A stretch of 64,000 nt of DNA from Mesorhizobium sp. CU3 (GTDB lineage: Bacteria > Pseudomonadota > Alphaproteobacteria > Rhizobiales > Rhizobiaceae). Shown one piece after another: positions 23,708-31,322 of this stretch. Every line of letters begins with the position of its first letter. Within the stretch, counting starts at the first letter, position 1. The translations under genes were made by a program, and so were the position numbers. The DNA is taken from assembly GCF_006442965.1 (NCBI RefSeq), contig NZ_VFWX01000010.1:207579-271578 (forward strand). Direction: 5' to 3'. The notes beneath the pieces are model-generated. The model was given only the letters and a program-made list of their open reading frames with translations. It ran no database searches and was not told where the DNA came from.

Positions 23708-24912
23708 TTGGTGACGAGCGGGCAGCCGCTGTCTTCGGCCTTCATGAAGGCCTGCTCGCCCGGAATGGTCGCCAGATAGTTGTAGTAGTCCCAGTCCTTC
23801 TTCGACTCTTCCGGCTTCTTGACCTGGTAGAGATACATGTCGTGCACCATCGAACCGTCGGCCTGCACCTTGCCGTTGGCGGTGAAGACGTCGTTGACCG
23901 GCATCTCATGCAGTTGCTTGGCCACCGCTTCCGTCTCGTCGGTGCCGGCCTTGTCGACGGCTTTCAGATATTGCAGCACCGCCGAATAGGTGCCGGCCTG
24001 GATCATATTGGGCATGCGGTTGGTGCGCTTGAAGAAGCGCTCGGCGAATTTTCGGCTCTCGTCGTCGCGGTCCCAGTAATAGCCTTCGGTCAGGACGACG
24101 CCCTGCGCCGCCTGCAGGCCAAGACCGTGCACTTCGGCCAGCGTGAAGAGGAGCGCTGCCAGCCGCTGGCCGCCGGCGACGATGCCGAACTCGGCCGCCT
24201 GCTTGATCGAGTTCGAGGTGTCGAGGCCGGCATTGGCAAGGCCGACGATCTTGGCGCCGGAGGACTGCGCCTGCAAAAGGAAGGAGGAATAGTCGGTGGA
24301 GCCGAGCGGATAGCGCACCTCGCCCAGCACCTTGCCGCCCGCAGCCTCGACGACCTTGGCGGTCTGGTCCTTCAGCGAATAGCCGAAGGCGTAGTCGACG
24401 GTGATGAAATACCAGCTGTCACCACCCTGCTTGACCAGCGCGCCGCCGGTGCCGACCGCCTGCGAATGGGTGTCGTAAGCCCAGTGGAAGCCATAGGGTG
24501 AGCACTGCTTGCCGGTGAGGTCGGTGGTGGCCGCGCCGGTGACAATGTCGATCTTCTTCTTTTCCTTTGAAATTCCTTGGACGGCCAGCGCCACCGACGA
24601 GGTGGTGAGTTCCATGATCGCGTCGACCTGCTCGGTGTCGTACCACTGGCGGGCGATGTTGGAGGCGATGTCGGGCTTGTTCTGATGGTCGGCGCTGACG
24701 ATCTCGATCGGCGCGCCCTGGACCTTGCCGCCAAAATCCTCGACCGCCATCTTAGCCGCCTCGACCGACCACTTGCCGCCGAAATCGGCATAGACGCCGG
24801 ACTGGTCGTTGAGGATGCCGATCTTGACCTTGCCGTCGGAAATTTCGCCGGCCGCCGCCGGCATCGCGGTCGCCGCAAGCAGAGCGGCCGAGACGAGATA
24901 GGATGCTTTCAC
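23704..24912 (-). CDS. livK: periplasmic amino-acid-type binding protein (LivJ/K family)
   Basis: A 402-residue solute-binding protein. Residues 1-21 form a Sec signal peptide (ending AMPAAAG); the mature protein begins with KVKIGILNDQSGVYADFGGK and contains the Peripla_BP_6 core. It is the first gene of the operon and defines the imported ligand; linkage to two diaminopropionate lyases and two amidohydrolases suggests an N-substituted diamino acid. The upstream gap (24913-25287) holds two identical palindromes and the divergent GntR gene. Two cysteines, in the TGKQCSPYG region and near the C-terminus (EDSGCPL), could form a disulfide. Confidence 0.93.
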   Translation of the reverse strand: MKASYLVSAALLAATAMPAAAGEISDGKVKIGILNDQSGVYADFGGKWSVEAAKMAVEDFGGKVQGAPIEIVSADHQNKPDIASNIARQWYDTEQVDAIMELTTSSVALAVQGISKEKKKIDIVTGAATTDLTGKQCSPYGFHWAYDTHSQAVGTGGALVKQGGDSWYFITVDYAFGYSLKDQTAKVVEAAGGKVLGEVRYPLGSTDYSSFLLQAQSSGAKIVGLANAGLDTSNSIKQAAEFGIVAGGQRLAALLFTLAEVHGLGLQAAQGVVLTEGYYWDRDDESRKFAERFFKRTNRMPNMIQAGTYSAVLQYLKAVDKAGTDETEAVAKQLHEMPVNDVFTANGKVQADGSMVHDMYLYQVKKPEESKKDWDYYNYLATIPGEQAFMKAEDSGCPLVTK

Positions 24913-25076
24913 TGGTGGTTCCTCCCTTGTGGCCGACGCCGGGAAATGCGGCGGCCTCGCAATGGTTCAACAGGATGCGCTAAAACATGAGCAATGCGGG
25001 CTCGCGCCCGTTTGGTCGGTCCTCCTCTACCCGATCCCGCCCCGGATGCGCGGGACCCTAGCATCGGGTCCGGCGA

Positions 25077-25101
25077 ACAGAGAATGCTATTTTCGTAGCA
25101 T
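25077..25101. promoter_or_regulatory. palindromic operator copy 1 (GntR candidate)
   Basis: A 25-bp sequence identical to 25214-25238. Its last 18 bp (25084-25101) form ATGCTA-TTTTCG-TAGCAT, a perfect 6-bp inverted repeat. It lies 172 bp upstream of the binding-protein ATG. Confidence 0.65.
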
Positions 25102-25213
25102 AGCTGGCAACGTATCAACCGGCTCTGTGAGCTGATGCCGCGGATTTGATCTCAAACGCAAAACGATGTTTGACGTGTTCGTGGATCCACCTTGCCCGGG
25201 CGCCATGCCGGCG

Positions 25214-25238
25214 ACAGAGAATGCTATTTTCGTAGCAT
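25214..25238. promoter_or_regulatory. palindromic operator copy 2 (GntR candidate)
   Basis: Second identical 25-bp copy, palindrome at 25221-25238, 137 bp from the first and 50 bp upstream of the GntR ATG. The two copies could be bridged by dimers to repress both divergent promoters. Confidence 0.65.
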
Positions 25239-25287
25239 GCCGCGATGTTAGACTAGCTGGTGAAGCAAGGACGGCGGGACGCCCAAC

Positions 25288-25950
25288 ATGACCGATTATG
25301 GCGGCAAGGAAGCCGACATCGTTAGGGCGCTGGAGGAAGACATCATCTTCGGCCGGCTGGCGCCCGGCGCGCGGCTGGTCGAGGACGTGCTGCTCGCCCG
25401 GTTCCCGGTCTCGCGCCACTCGATCCGCCAGGCGCTCTATCAGCTCGAAAAACTCGGCATCGTCACTCGCCAGCGCAACAAGGGCGCGATGGTGCGGCGG
25501 CTGTCGCCGGGGGAAGTCAGGCAGATCTACGAGGTACGCGAGCTCTTGCAGCGGCAGGCGGCGCTGATGATCCCGCTGCCGGCGAGCGAGGCCCTGATCG
25601 CGGAACTTACGGAGATCCACCGTGTCTATAGCGCCCATGTCGAGGCAAACTATCTAAGCGGCATTCACGAGGCCAACGACCGCTTCCACCTGACCATGTT
25701 CTCGGCCTGCGGCAACGACTATCTGGTGTCGTCGATCGAGCAATATATGCGGCTCAGCCTGCCGGTGCGCGCCAATTCGCTCGCCGATCCGGAAAAGCTC
25801 GAAGTGTCGCGCCAGCACCACTGGTTCATGATCGAGGCGATGAAGCGGCACGACAACTGGATACTGGCGCAGCTCTGCGTCGACCACCTGCAACCGAGCA
25901 AGCAGTTCTATCTCGAAGAGATCGAGAAGGCACGCGACGACGCAGCTTGA
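25288..25950 (+). CDS. GntR-family (FCD) regulator of the ABC operon
   Basis: A 220-residue FadR/FCD-type regulator: winged helix at about residues 8-72 (RALEEDIIFGRLAPGARL and FPVSRHSIRQALYQLEKLGIV), then the all-helical FCD ligand domain (about 82-210) with the metal-ligand type positions NDRFH and RQHHWFMIEA. Divergent from the five-gene transporter operon. Two identical palindromes in the intergenic region are its likely operators. FCD regulators commonly sense organic or amino acids, so the imported compound or a breakdown product is the expected effector. Confidence 0.92.
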   Translation: MTDYGGKEADIVRALEEDIIFGRLAPGARLVEDVLLARFPVSRHSIRQALYQLEKLGIVTRQRNKGAMVRRLSPGEVRQIYEVRELLQRQAALMIPLPASEALIAELTEIHRVYSAHVEANYLSGIHEANDRFHLTMFSACGNDYLVSSIEQYMRLSLPVRANSLADPEKLEVSRQHHWFMIEAMKRHDNWILAQLCVDHLQPSKQFYLEEIEKARDDAA

Positions 25951-25962
25951 GGCGGACAAAGT

Positions 25963-26216
25963 CTACGAAGACAATATCTTATGGCATTTTTCCACTGCCC
26001 CGTCCGCTTTCGCGGCCGCGCGGGCCGTCGCATCGGGCACGGCGACGTCCAGTTCGGTCGCTTCGACCTTGCCGCCGAGCTGCTTCGCCGCATCCTCGCC
26101 CTTGGCGACGCCGCGCACGCCGATCACCCCGGTGAAGCCAAGTTCGGCAACGCGGCAGGCCGATGCCGCGATTGCCGCCCGTGACCAACGCTGCCTTGCC
26201 GGCATCCGGGTCGATT
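25963..26216 (-). pseudogene. truncated, frameshifted short-chain dehydrogenase remnant
   Basis: The minus strand encodes an SDR N-terminus: KAALVTGGNRGIG (dinucleotide-binding loop) in one frame, then continues in another frame with ACRVAELGFTGVIGVRG and LDVAVPDATARAA. It ends at a stop before any catalytic Ser-Tyr-Lys region. A one- or two-base lesion plus 3' loss explain it. The upstream flank to 26384 shows no intact gene. Confidence 0.7.
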
Positions 26217-26384
26217 GGCCGGCCAGACAAGTTGGGCCTCCGTCCTGCCAGACACAATCCAGAAACAAGATTCAACAGTAGGGAAAAACTCGCGAAAAGA
26301 GCGGCTGTCATAAGCGGTACCGGAGCAGCCGACGATTTGCGGCGCGCGACACAGGACATTGTTCTTAATCAAGGAATGCCGATT

Positions 26385-26732
26385 ATGAAAAAGACCCTTC
26401 TTTCCGCACTCGGCCTTGCCGTCGCGCTCGCTTTCGCGGTGCCGGCGCTGGGCACCACTGAAGCCAACGCCGCCGCCACGACCACCGCGACCACGACGAC
26501 GACCACGACTGCTGCTCCGGCCGCGACCACCGAGACGGCGAAGCCCGCCGCCAAGGTCGAGCACAAGAAGCATCACCGCAAGCATCACCGTCACCACGCC
26601 AAGAAGCATCATCACGGCAAGAAGCACGCGAAGCATCATGCCAGGAAGCATCACGTGAAGAAGCATCATGTGAAGAAGCACCACGTGAAGAAGCATGCGG
26701 TTAAGAAGCCCGCCGCGAAGAAGGCCGCGTAA
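26385..26732 (+). CDS. exported His/Lys-rich repeat protein
   Basis: A 115-residue protein. The signal peptide ends in NAAA (residues 1 to about 30) and is followed by a Thr/Ala-rich linker. Residues 58 to 115 are built almost only of His, Lys, Ala and Arg, with a repeated HHVKKHHVKK unit. The histidine density suggests binding of Ni, Zn or Cu, and the charge suggests cell-wall or nucleic-acid contact; neither is shown. The start at 26385 follows AAGGA; an in-frame ATG at 26376 overlaps that site. An intrinsic terminator follows at 26805. Confidence 0.82.
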   Translation: MKKTLLSALGLAVALAFAVPALGTTEANAAATTTATTTTTTTAAPAATTETAKPAAKVEHKKHHRKHHRHHAKKHHHGKKHAKHHARKHHVKKHHVKKHHVKKHAVKKPAAKKAA

Positions 26733-26804
26733 GCGCCTCGATCACCTTCATGACCGGATGATCCCGGACCGCTTCAAAAGGGTTCAGGATCATCGCTTCC
26801 CGAA

Positions 26805-26835
26805 AACGCCGCCCCTCCCTTCCGGGCGGCGTTTT
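26805..26835 (+). terminator. intrinsic terminator of the His/Lys-rich gene
   Basis: A perfect 10-bp stem (AACGCCGCCC and GGGCGGCGTT) with a 9-base loop and T-run, 73 bp after the stop codon. Confidence 0.88.
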
Positions 26836-26850
26836 TGTGTCATCTTCGAA

Positions 26851-26895
26851 GGGCATGATCCCGAAAGCCGGTAACCACCTTTCGGGATCATGCCC
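26851..26895. repeat. long perfect palindrome, GCATGATCCCGAAA family
   Basis: 17-bp perfect arms (26851-26867 and 26879-26895) around an 11-base loop. The arm core GCATGATC recurs in the hairpin elements at 49174-49279. The right arm reaches the TAG stop of the YdeI-like gene. It looks like a dispersed intergenic palindrome that may also end that transcript. Confidence 0.7.
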
Positions 26896-27494
26896 TACTT
26901 TTTCTGCGGATGGATCGTCTCGCCGCGCTTCAGCATCGCCACCAGATCGGCGATCTTCTTGCTGCGGCCCGCTTCGGTCTTCATGTTGTGGGTGCGGAAG
27001 GCGAGCGCGAACCGGTTCTGGGCCGAAAGCGTCGCCAGCATCGCCTTGGCCCTCGGTTCGGCGTCGATCGCCGCCTGCAGGTCGGGCGGAATGGTCATCT
27101 CCCTCGATCCGGCATAGGCGCGGTCCCAACGGCCATCGGCCTTGGCCGCCTCGACCTGCTCAAGACCATGCTTCGTCATGCGCCCCTCTTCGACCAGGCG
27201 GGCGACATTGTCGATGTTGATCCTGCTCCAGATGCTTTTCCTGCCGCGCGGCGTGTAGCGCTGCAGAAAACTCTTGTCGTCGAGCGATTTGCGCACGGCG
27301 TCGATCCAGCCGAAGCACAGCACGACATCGATCGCCTGTTTCGGCGTGATCGAGGCCAGACCCGAGCCGACCTTGTGGATTTTGATCCAGACCTCGGTTT
27401 CGCCGGCGTGGTTGTTGCTGAGCCAGAGGTGGAAGCTCTCGGCATCTGGAAACTCCCGCACCTTTTCGGGATCGACTTTGATCGGGGGCATCAT
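26895..27494 (-). CDS. YdeI/OmpD-associated family protein
   Basis: A 199-residue cytosolic protein of the YdeI family. Features are FPDAESFHLWLSNNH, VLCFGWIDAVRKSLDD, YTPRGRKSIWSRINIDNV and the C-terminal AFRTHNMKTEAGRSKKIADLV with a Lys-rich end. The family is widespread in soil bacteria. It has been linked to bacteriocin or peptide resistance in some species, but the biochemical role is unclear. Full length. It starts MMPPIK at 27494; the second Met is an alternative. Confidence 0.85.
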   Translation of the reverse strand: MMPPIKVDPEKVREFPDAESFHLWLSNNHAGETEVWIKIHKVGSGLASITPKQAIDVVLCFGWIDAVRKSLDDKSFLQRYTPRGRKSIWSRINIDNVARLVEEGRMTKHGLEQVEAAKADGRWDRAYAGSREMTIPPDLQAAIDAEPRAKAMLATLSAQNRFALAFRTHNMKTEAGRSKKIADLVAMLKRGETIHPQKK

Positions 27495-27677
27495 GACCTC
27501 GCCTTGCTTTCAAATAGTCTGGATGATTCCCGGAAGGCTGTAGCGGTCACTGGTGCCAGTTCCTGTCAGCAGCCGTCGAGCGCTATCGGACTCTCCGATA
27601 TCGCTATCGGTTTCTTCCGCTTCCGCTCCACGCCGCGCCTTGCCACATCAGCGTCCATGCAACGCAAAGGCATCGAC

Positions 27678-28400
27678 ATGGACAAGGCAAATATACTCAT
27701 CGTCGGCGGAAGTTCAGGCATGGGGCTGGCGCTCGCCCGGCGCTGCCTCGATGAAGGCGCTGATGTCGTCATCGCCGGGCGCAATGCGGCGAAGCTCAAT
27801 GCCGCGCGAGAGGAACTTGGCAACCCGGCCGCGCTCGAAATGGCAGTGGTCGACATCAGCCGCGAGGACCAGGTTGCGGCGCTGTTCGCCCGTATCGGGC
27901 CGCTCGACCATATCGTCAGCACGGCGGCCGACATCGAGGGCGCCTACCGGCTGTTGCCCGAGATCGAACTGGCCGCCGCGCAGCGCGTGGTGAACAGCAA
28001 ATTCTTCGGGCCGCTGCTTCTGGCCAAGCATGGCGCGCCGAGGCTCTCGCCCACCGGTTCGATCACCTTCGTCTCCGGCATCGCCGCCTACCGGCCGGCC
28101 GCGCGCGGTTCGGTGGTCGCGGCGGTCAACGCAGCGCTTGAAGGGCTGGTGCGCGCGCTGGCCGTCGAGCTGGCGCCGATCCGTGTCAACGCCGTCTCGC
28201 CCGGCTGGGTCGACACGCCGATCTGGGAATTCGTCGCCGGCGACCGGAAGGACGACACTTTAGCCGCCATGGCCAAGCGCCTGCCGGCGGGACGGGTCGG
28301 CCGGCCGCAGGACATAGCGGATGCGCTGCGCTTCCTGATCGGCAACGGCTTTACGACCGGAGAGACGCTGCATGTCGAAGGCGGCCACAGGCTGGTGTGA
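27678..28400 (+). CDS. atypical short-chain dehydrogenase lacking the catalytic Tyr/Lys
   Basis: A 240-residue SDR fold. The cofactor loop is VGGSSGMGLALARR, an NADP-type Arg follows (VIAGRNAAKL), and the C-terminal substrate and dimer part is NAVSPGWVDTPIWEF and GETLHVEGGHRLV. The catalytic region reads FVSGIAAYRP then GSVVAAVNAALEGLVRAL. Where YxxxK is expected there are Val and Asn. The oxidoreductase activity may therefore be lost or altered. The start at 27678 follows AAAGG; ATG at 27657 would add seven residues. Its last 50 bp overlap the convergent LysR gene. Confidence 0.88.
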   Translation: MDKANILIVGGSSGMGLALARRCLDEGADVVIAGRNAAKLNAAREELGNPAALEMAVVDISREDQVAALFARIGPLDHIVSTAADIEGAYRLLPEIELAAAQRVVNSKFFGPLLLAKHGAPRLSPTGSITFVSGIAAYRPAARGSVVAAVNAALEGLVRALAVELAPIRVNAVSPGWVDTPIWEFVAGDRKDDTLAAMAKRLPAGRVGRPQDIADALRFLIGNGFTTGETLHVEGGHRLV

Positions 28401-29292
28401 CGGCCGCGAAATCCTCGCCCATCGCGCCGAGCAATAGCTTCAGCGCCGGCGGCTGCACGCGCCGCCGGCGCCAGATCATGACTAGGTCCGCCGCGCGGAC
28501 CGTGCCCGGCCATGTCATCTCGGCCACCTCGCCGCGTTCGAGCGCGGCGGCGACCGCGAGCCGCGGCACCAGCGCCAGTCCGGCGCCTCCCGCCACCAGG
28601 CCGGCAATGGCGTCGATGCTGCCGGCTTCGGCGGCTAGTCTCGGCTTGCCGAGTCCCGCCTCGGCAAAAGTCCGGTCGATCAGATGGCGGTAGACGCAGC
28701 CGGTCTCGGTGGCGACGAAGTGCCGCCCGGCCAGCTCTGCCAGACCAGCCTCCGCGCCGTTTTCGCCGGGCGGCGCGATCAGCACGAGGCGCTCGGCCGC
28801 GACGCTTCGCTTGGCGAAGCGATCGTCCAGCCCATCGCTATCGGAGCGGTCGAAGCAGAAGGCGACGTCGATGTCGCCTTCGCCAAGTCGACGCAGCAAC
28901 TCGCCGGTGCCGGCAATCTTCAGCTTCATATCGATATCGGGATAGGCGATGCGGAAACCCGAAAGCCAGCCGGCCAGCCTCGCGGCGGCAATCGTCTCCA
29001 GCGCGCCGATCGACAGACTGCCTTGCGTCTCGCCCGAGGCCGACTGCACAGCTGCCCGCGCCTCGTCGGCAAGCACCAGCCATTGCTCGGCATAGGGCTT
29101 CAGCGCCGAACCCGCCGACGTCAGTTCCAACCCCTGGCGCGTGCGTGCGAACAGGGTCGCGCCAAGCTCGGCTTCCAGCGCCTGGATCTGGTCGCTGACG
29201 CTCGACTGGGCGAGATTGACCTCTTGCGCCGCGCGCGTGACGTTACGCGTTCGCGCGACCGCGAGAAAGGTCTTCAGCAGCCTTGGATGCAT
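28351..29292 (-). CDS. LysR-family transcriptional regulator
   Basis: A 313-residue LysR regulator: winged helix-turn-helix (residues 1-60, LLKTFLAVARTRNVTRAAQEVNLAQSS) and a periplasmic-binding-like effector domain (about 90-295). The ATG at 29292 is the family start. It begins 8 bp after the stop of the degenerate protease gene on the same strand, so both are probably co-transcribed. The C-terminal tail overlaps the 3' end of the SDR gene by 50 bp. The target is unknown. Confidence 0.9.
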   Translation of the reverse strand: MHPRLLKTFLAVARTRNVTRAAQEVNLAQSSVSDQIQALEAELGATLFARTRQGLELTSAGSALKPYAEQWLVLADEARAAVQSASGETQGSLSIGALETIAAARLAGWLSGFRIAYPDIDMKLKIAGTGELLRRLGEGDIDVAFCFDRSDSDGLDDRFAKRSVAAERLVLIAPPGENGAEAGLAELAGRHFVATETGCVYRHLIDRTFAEAGLGKPRLAAEAGSIDAIAGLVAGGAGLALVPRLAVAAALERGEVAEMTWPGTVRAADLVMIWRRRRVQPPALKLLLGAMGEDFAAVTPACGRLRHAASLRS

Positions 29293-29300
29293 CCCGGCGG

Positions 29301-30203
29301 CTACTGCAGCTGCGGCTTCTTCAGGAAGGAGTTGCGGTCGGCGGATTTTACCCTGAGCCAGGTCTCGCGGCCGTCGCGCACGACGCGCAGCGGGATTTCG
29401 GAACCGGCCGGATTCTCCCAGATCTTGCGGTAGAAATCGGCGAGACCGTCGACCTCGCCGTCGCGCACGTCGGATATGATGTCGCCTTGGCGCAGGCCGG
29501 CCTTGGCGGCGGGACCGCCCTCGGCGACGCTCATCACCACCACCATGCCGTTCGATTCGGCCGAGAAGGCGCCGAGCCATGGACGCGGCGGTTTGGCGGT
29601 CCGGCCGCGCTTGACCAGGTCGTCGAGGATCGGCGGCAGAAGGTTGATCGGCACAACCATGTTGATGTCGGCGACCTCGCCAGCACGGCTCATCTGCAGG
29701 CGCAGCGATCCGACGCCGAGCAGTTTGCCGTCTCGGTCGAACAGCGCGGCACCGCCCCAGGACGGATGCGCCGGCGCGGTGAAGATCGCCTCGTCGAGGA
29801 GATATTCCCAATAGCCGGCGAATTCCTGCTTGGTGACGATATGAGCGTCGACCTGCTGGCCGATGCCGTCGGCAAGGGTGACTGCATCGCCGGCACTGGC
29901 CTTGGCGGCATCGGCGAACTCGACCGCCGGCAGGCCGAGCGGCGACAGAGCCTGCACCAGGCCGAAGCCGGTCTCCTGGTCATAGGCCAACGCATGCGCC
30001 GGCACGACGCGGCCGTCCTGGTCGGTCAGCCAGACTTCCTCGGCCTCGGTGATGAGATAGCCGATGGTCAGCACCAGCCCGTTGTCGCGGATCACCACGC
30101 CGCTGCCCTCACGGCGCGTGCCCAGCGCATTGGCGGTGAAAGCATCGTCCGGCACGGTGGCGCGCACGGCAACGACGGAGCGTGAAATCTTTTCGACGGT
30201 CAT
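29301..30203 (-). CDS. degenerate trypsin-like (HtrA-type) protein with PDZ domain
   Basis: A 300-residue protein with an S1C/HtrA-like beta-barrel (about 5-190) and one PDZ domain (about 200-290; GPAAKAGLRQGDIISDVRDGEV). The catalytic positions have changed: TNxHV reads TIGYLI, the DlAvL region reads ETGFGLVQA, and GNSGG reads PSWGGA, so His, Asp and Ser all appear lost. There is no signal peptide, so it is cytosolic. It probably binds peptides rather than cutting them. The ATG at 30203 is used; the longer frame to 30311 is not family-like. First gene of a pair with LysR. Confidence 0.85.
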   Translation of the reverse strand: MTVEKISRSVVAVRATVPDDAFTANALGTRREGSGVVIRDNGLVLTIGYLITEAEEVWLTDQDGRVVPAHALAYDQETGFGLVQALSPLGLPAVEFADAAKASAGDAVTLADGIGQQVDAHIVTKQEFAGYWEYLLDEAIFTAPAHPSWGGAALFDRDGKLLGVGSLRLQMSRAGEVADINMVVPINLLPPILDDLVKRGRTAKPPRPWLGAFSAESNGMVVVMSVAEGGPAAKAGLRQGDIISDVRDGEVDGLADFYRKIWENPAGSEIPLRVVRDGRETWLRVKSADRNSFLKKPQLQ

Positions 30204-30312
30204 CAATCCAACCTGGCTTACGAGTCTATCTCGTATAGGTATGGCCAAAGAGGCGCGGTGCAAGGGCGATCTTCCCTTCTGTCGCGGGGTAAGGGACGCT
30301 GGCACAAGCACT

Positions 30313-30332
30313 AGTTCAACAAGAATTGAACT
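30313..30332. promoter_or_regulatory. palindrome AGTTCAA-N6-TTGAACT in a divergent promoter region
   Basis: A perfect 7-bp inverted repeat followed by six T, 88 bp upstream of the GST start. TTGACG at 30339-30344 and TAATTC 16 bp later form a plausible sigma-70 promoter for the GST gene. The palindrome could be an operator in this divergent gap or an AT-rich terminator. Confidence 0.4.
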
Positions 30333-30419
30333 TTTTTCTTTGACGCGCGCACGGTCGTACCTAATTCTAGCGGCAACCAGCCGTCGCTCAGTTCACCCAA
30401 CCCTGCAAGGCCACACCCG

Positions 30420-31289
30420 ATGAACCAATACATCCCGCCGAAAGTCTGGACCTGGAACAAGCCGAATGGCGGCACTTTCGCCTCGACCAACCGGCCCGTC
30501 GCCGGGCCGACGCATGAGAAGGAATTGCCGGTCGGCAAGCATCCGCTGCAGCTCTATTCGCTGGCGACGCCCAACGGCCAGAAGGTGACGATCATGCTGG
30601 AGGAGCTTCTGGCGCTCGGGCATAGCGGCGCCGAATATGATGCCTGGCTGATCAAGATCGGCGACGGCGACCAGTTCGGCTCGGGCTTCGTCGAGGTCAA
30701 CCCGAATTCGAAGATCCCGGCGCTGATGGACCGCAGCGAGCCGAAGCCGGTGCGCGTGTTCGAGTCCGGCTCGATCCTGACCTATCTGGCGGAAAAATTC
30801 GGCGCGTTCCTGCCGACCGAGCGCGCCGCGCGCGCCGAAACCTTTTCGTGGCTGTTCTGGCAGATGGGCTCGGCGCCCTATCTCGGTGGCGGCTTCGGGC
30901 ACTTCTACGCCTATGCGCCGGAAAAAATCGAATACGCCATCGACCGCTTCGCCATGGAGACCAAGCGCCAGATGGACGTGCTCGACCGCAGGCTGGCGGA
31001 GAGCGAATATCTCGCGGGGCCGGAATACACGATCGCCGACATGGCGGTGTGGCCCTGGTATGGCGGGCTCGCCAAGGGCCGCAGCTACAGCAATGCCGAC
31101 GAGTTCCTGTCCGTGCATGAGTACAAGCATGTGCAGCGCTGGGCCGAAGCGATCGACAAGCGGCCGGCGGTGTCGCGCGGCCGCATGGTCAACCGGATGT
31201 CCGGCGACCCCGCCTTCCAGCTGCGCGAGCGCCACGACGCCAGCGACTTCGAGACGAAGACGCAGGACAAGCTGGAAGCGGCTGAGTAG
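30420..31289 (+). CDS. yghU: YghU-type glutathione transferase / disulfide reductase
   Basis: A 289-residue protein matching YghU from end to end: the N-terminal extension YIPPKVWTWNKPNGGTFAS, the thioredoxin-like domain (about 42-125, LYSLATPNGQKVTIMLEEL with Asn/Thr as in Nu-class GSTs), the ESGSILTYLAEKF glutathione loop, and the helical C-terminal domain (YTIADMAVWPWYGGLA). Nu-class GSTs bind two glutathiones and reduce organic disulfides. A sigma-70-like promoter lies about 60 bp upstream. Confidence 0.95.
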   Translation: MNQYIPPKVWTWNKPNGGTFASTNRPVAGPTHEKELPVGKHPLQLYSLATPNGQKVTIMLEELLALGHSGAEYDAWLIKIGDGDQFGSGFVEVNPNSKIPALMDRSEPKPVRVFESGSILTYLAEKFGAFLPTERAARAETFSWLFWQMGSAPYLGGGFGHFYAYAPEKIEYAIDRFAMETKRQMDVLDRRLAESEYLAGPEYTIADMAVWPWYGGLAKGRSYSNADEFLSVHEYKHVQRWAEAIDKRPAVSRGRMVNRMSGDPAFQLRERHDASDFETKTQDKLEAAE

Positions 31290-31322
31290 TCGGGCAATCT
31301 TCCTCTTCCCGAGGGAGGCCCG

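Noticed and set aside
26540..26730. CRISPR-like or satellite repeat
   Set aside because: The short repeats are codons for His-Lys units within a reading frame with signal peptide and ribosome-binding site; no spacers.
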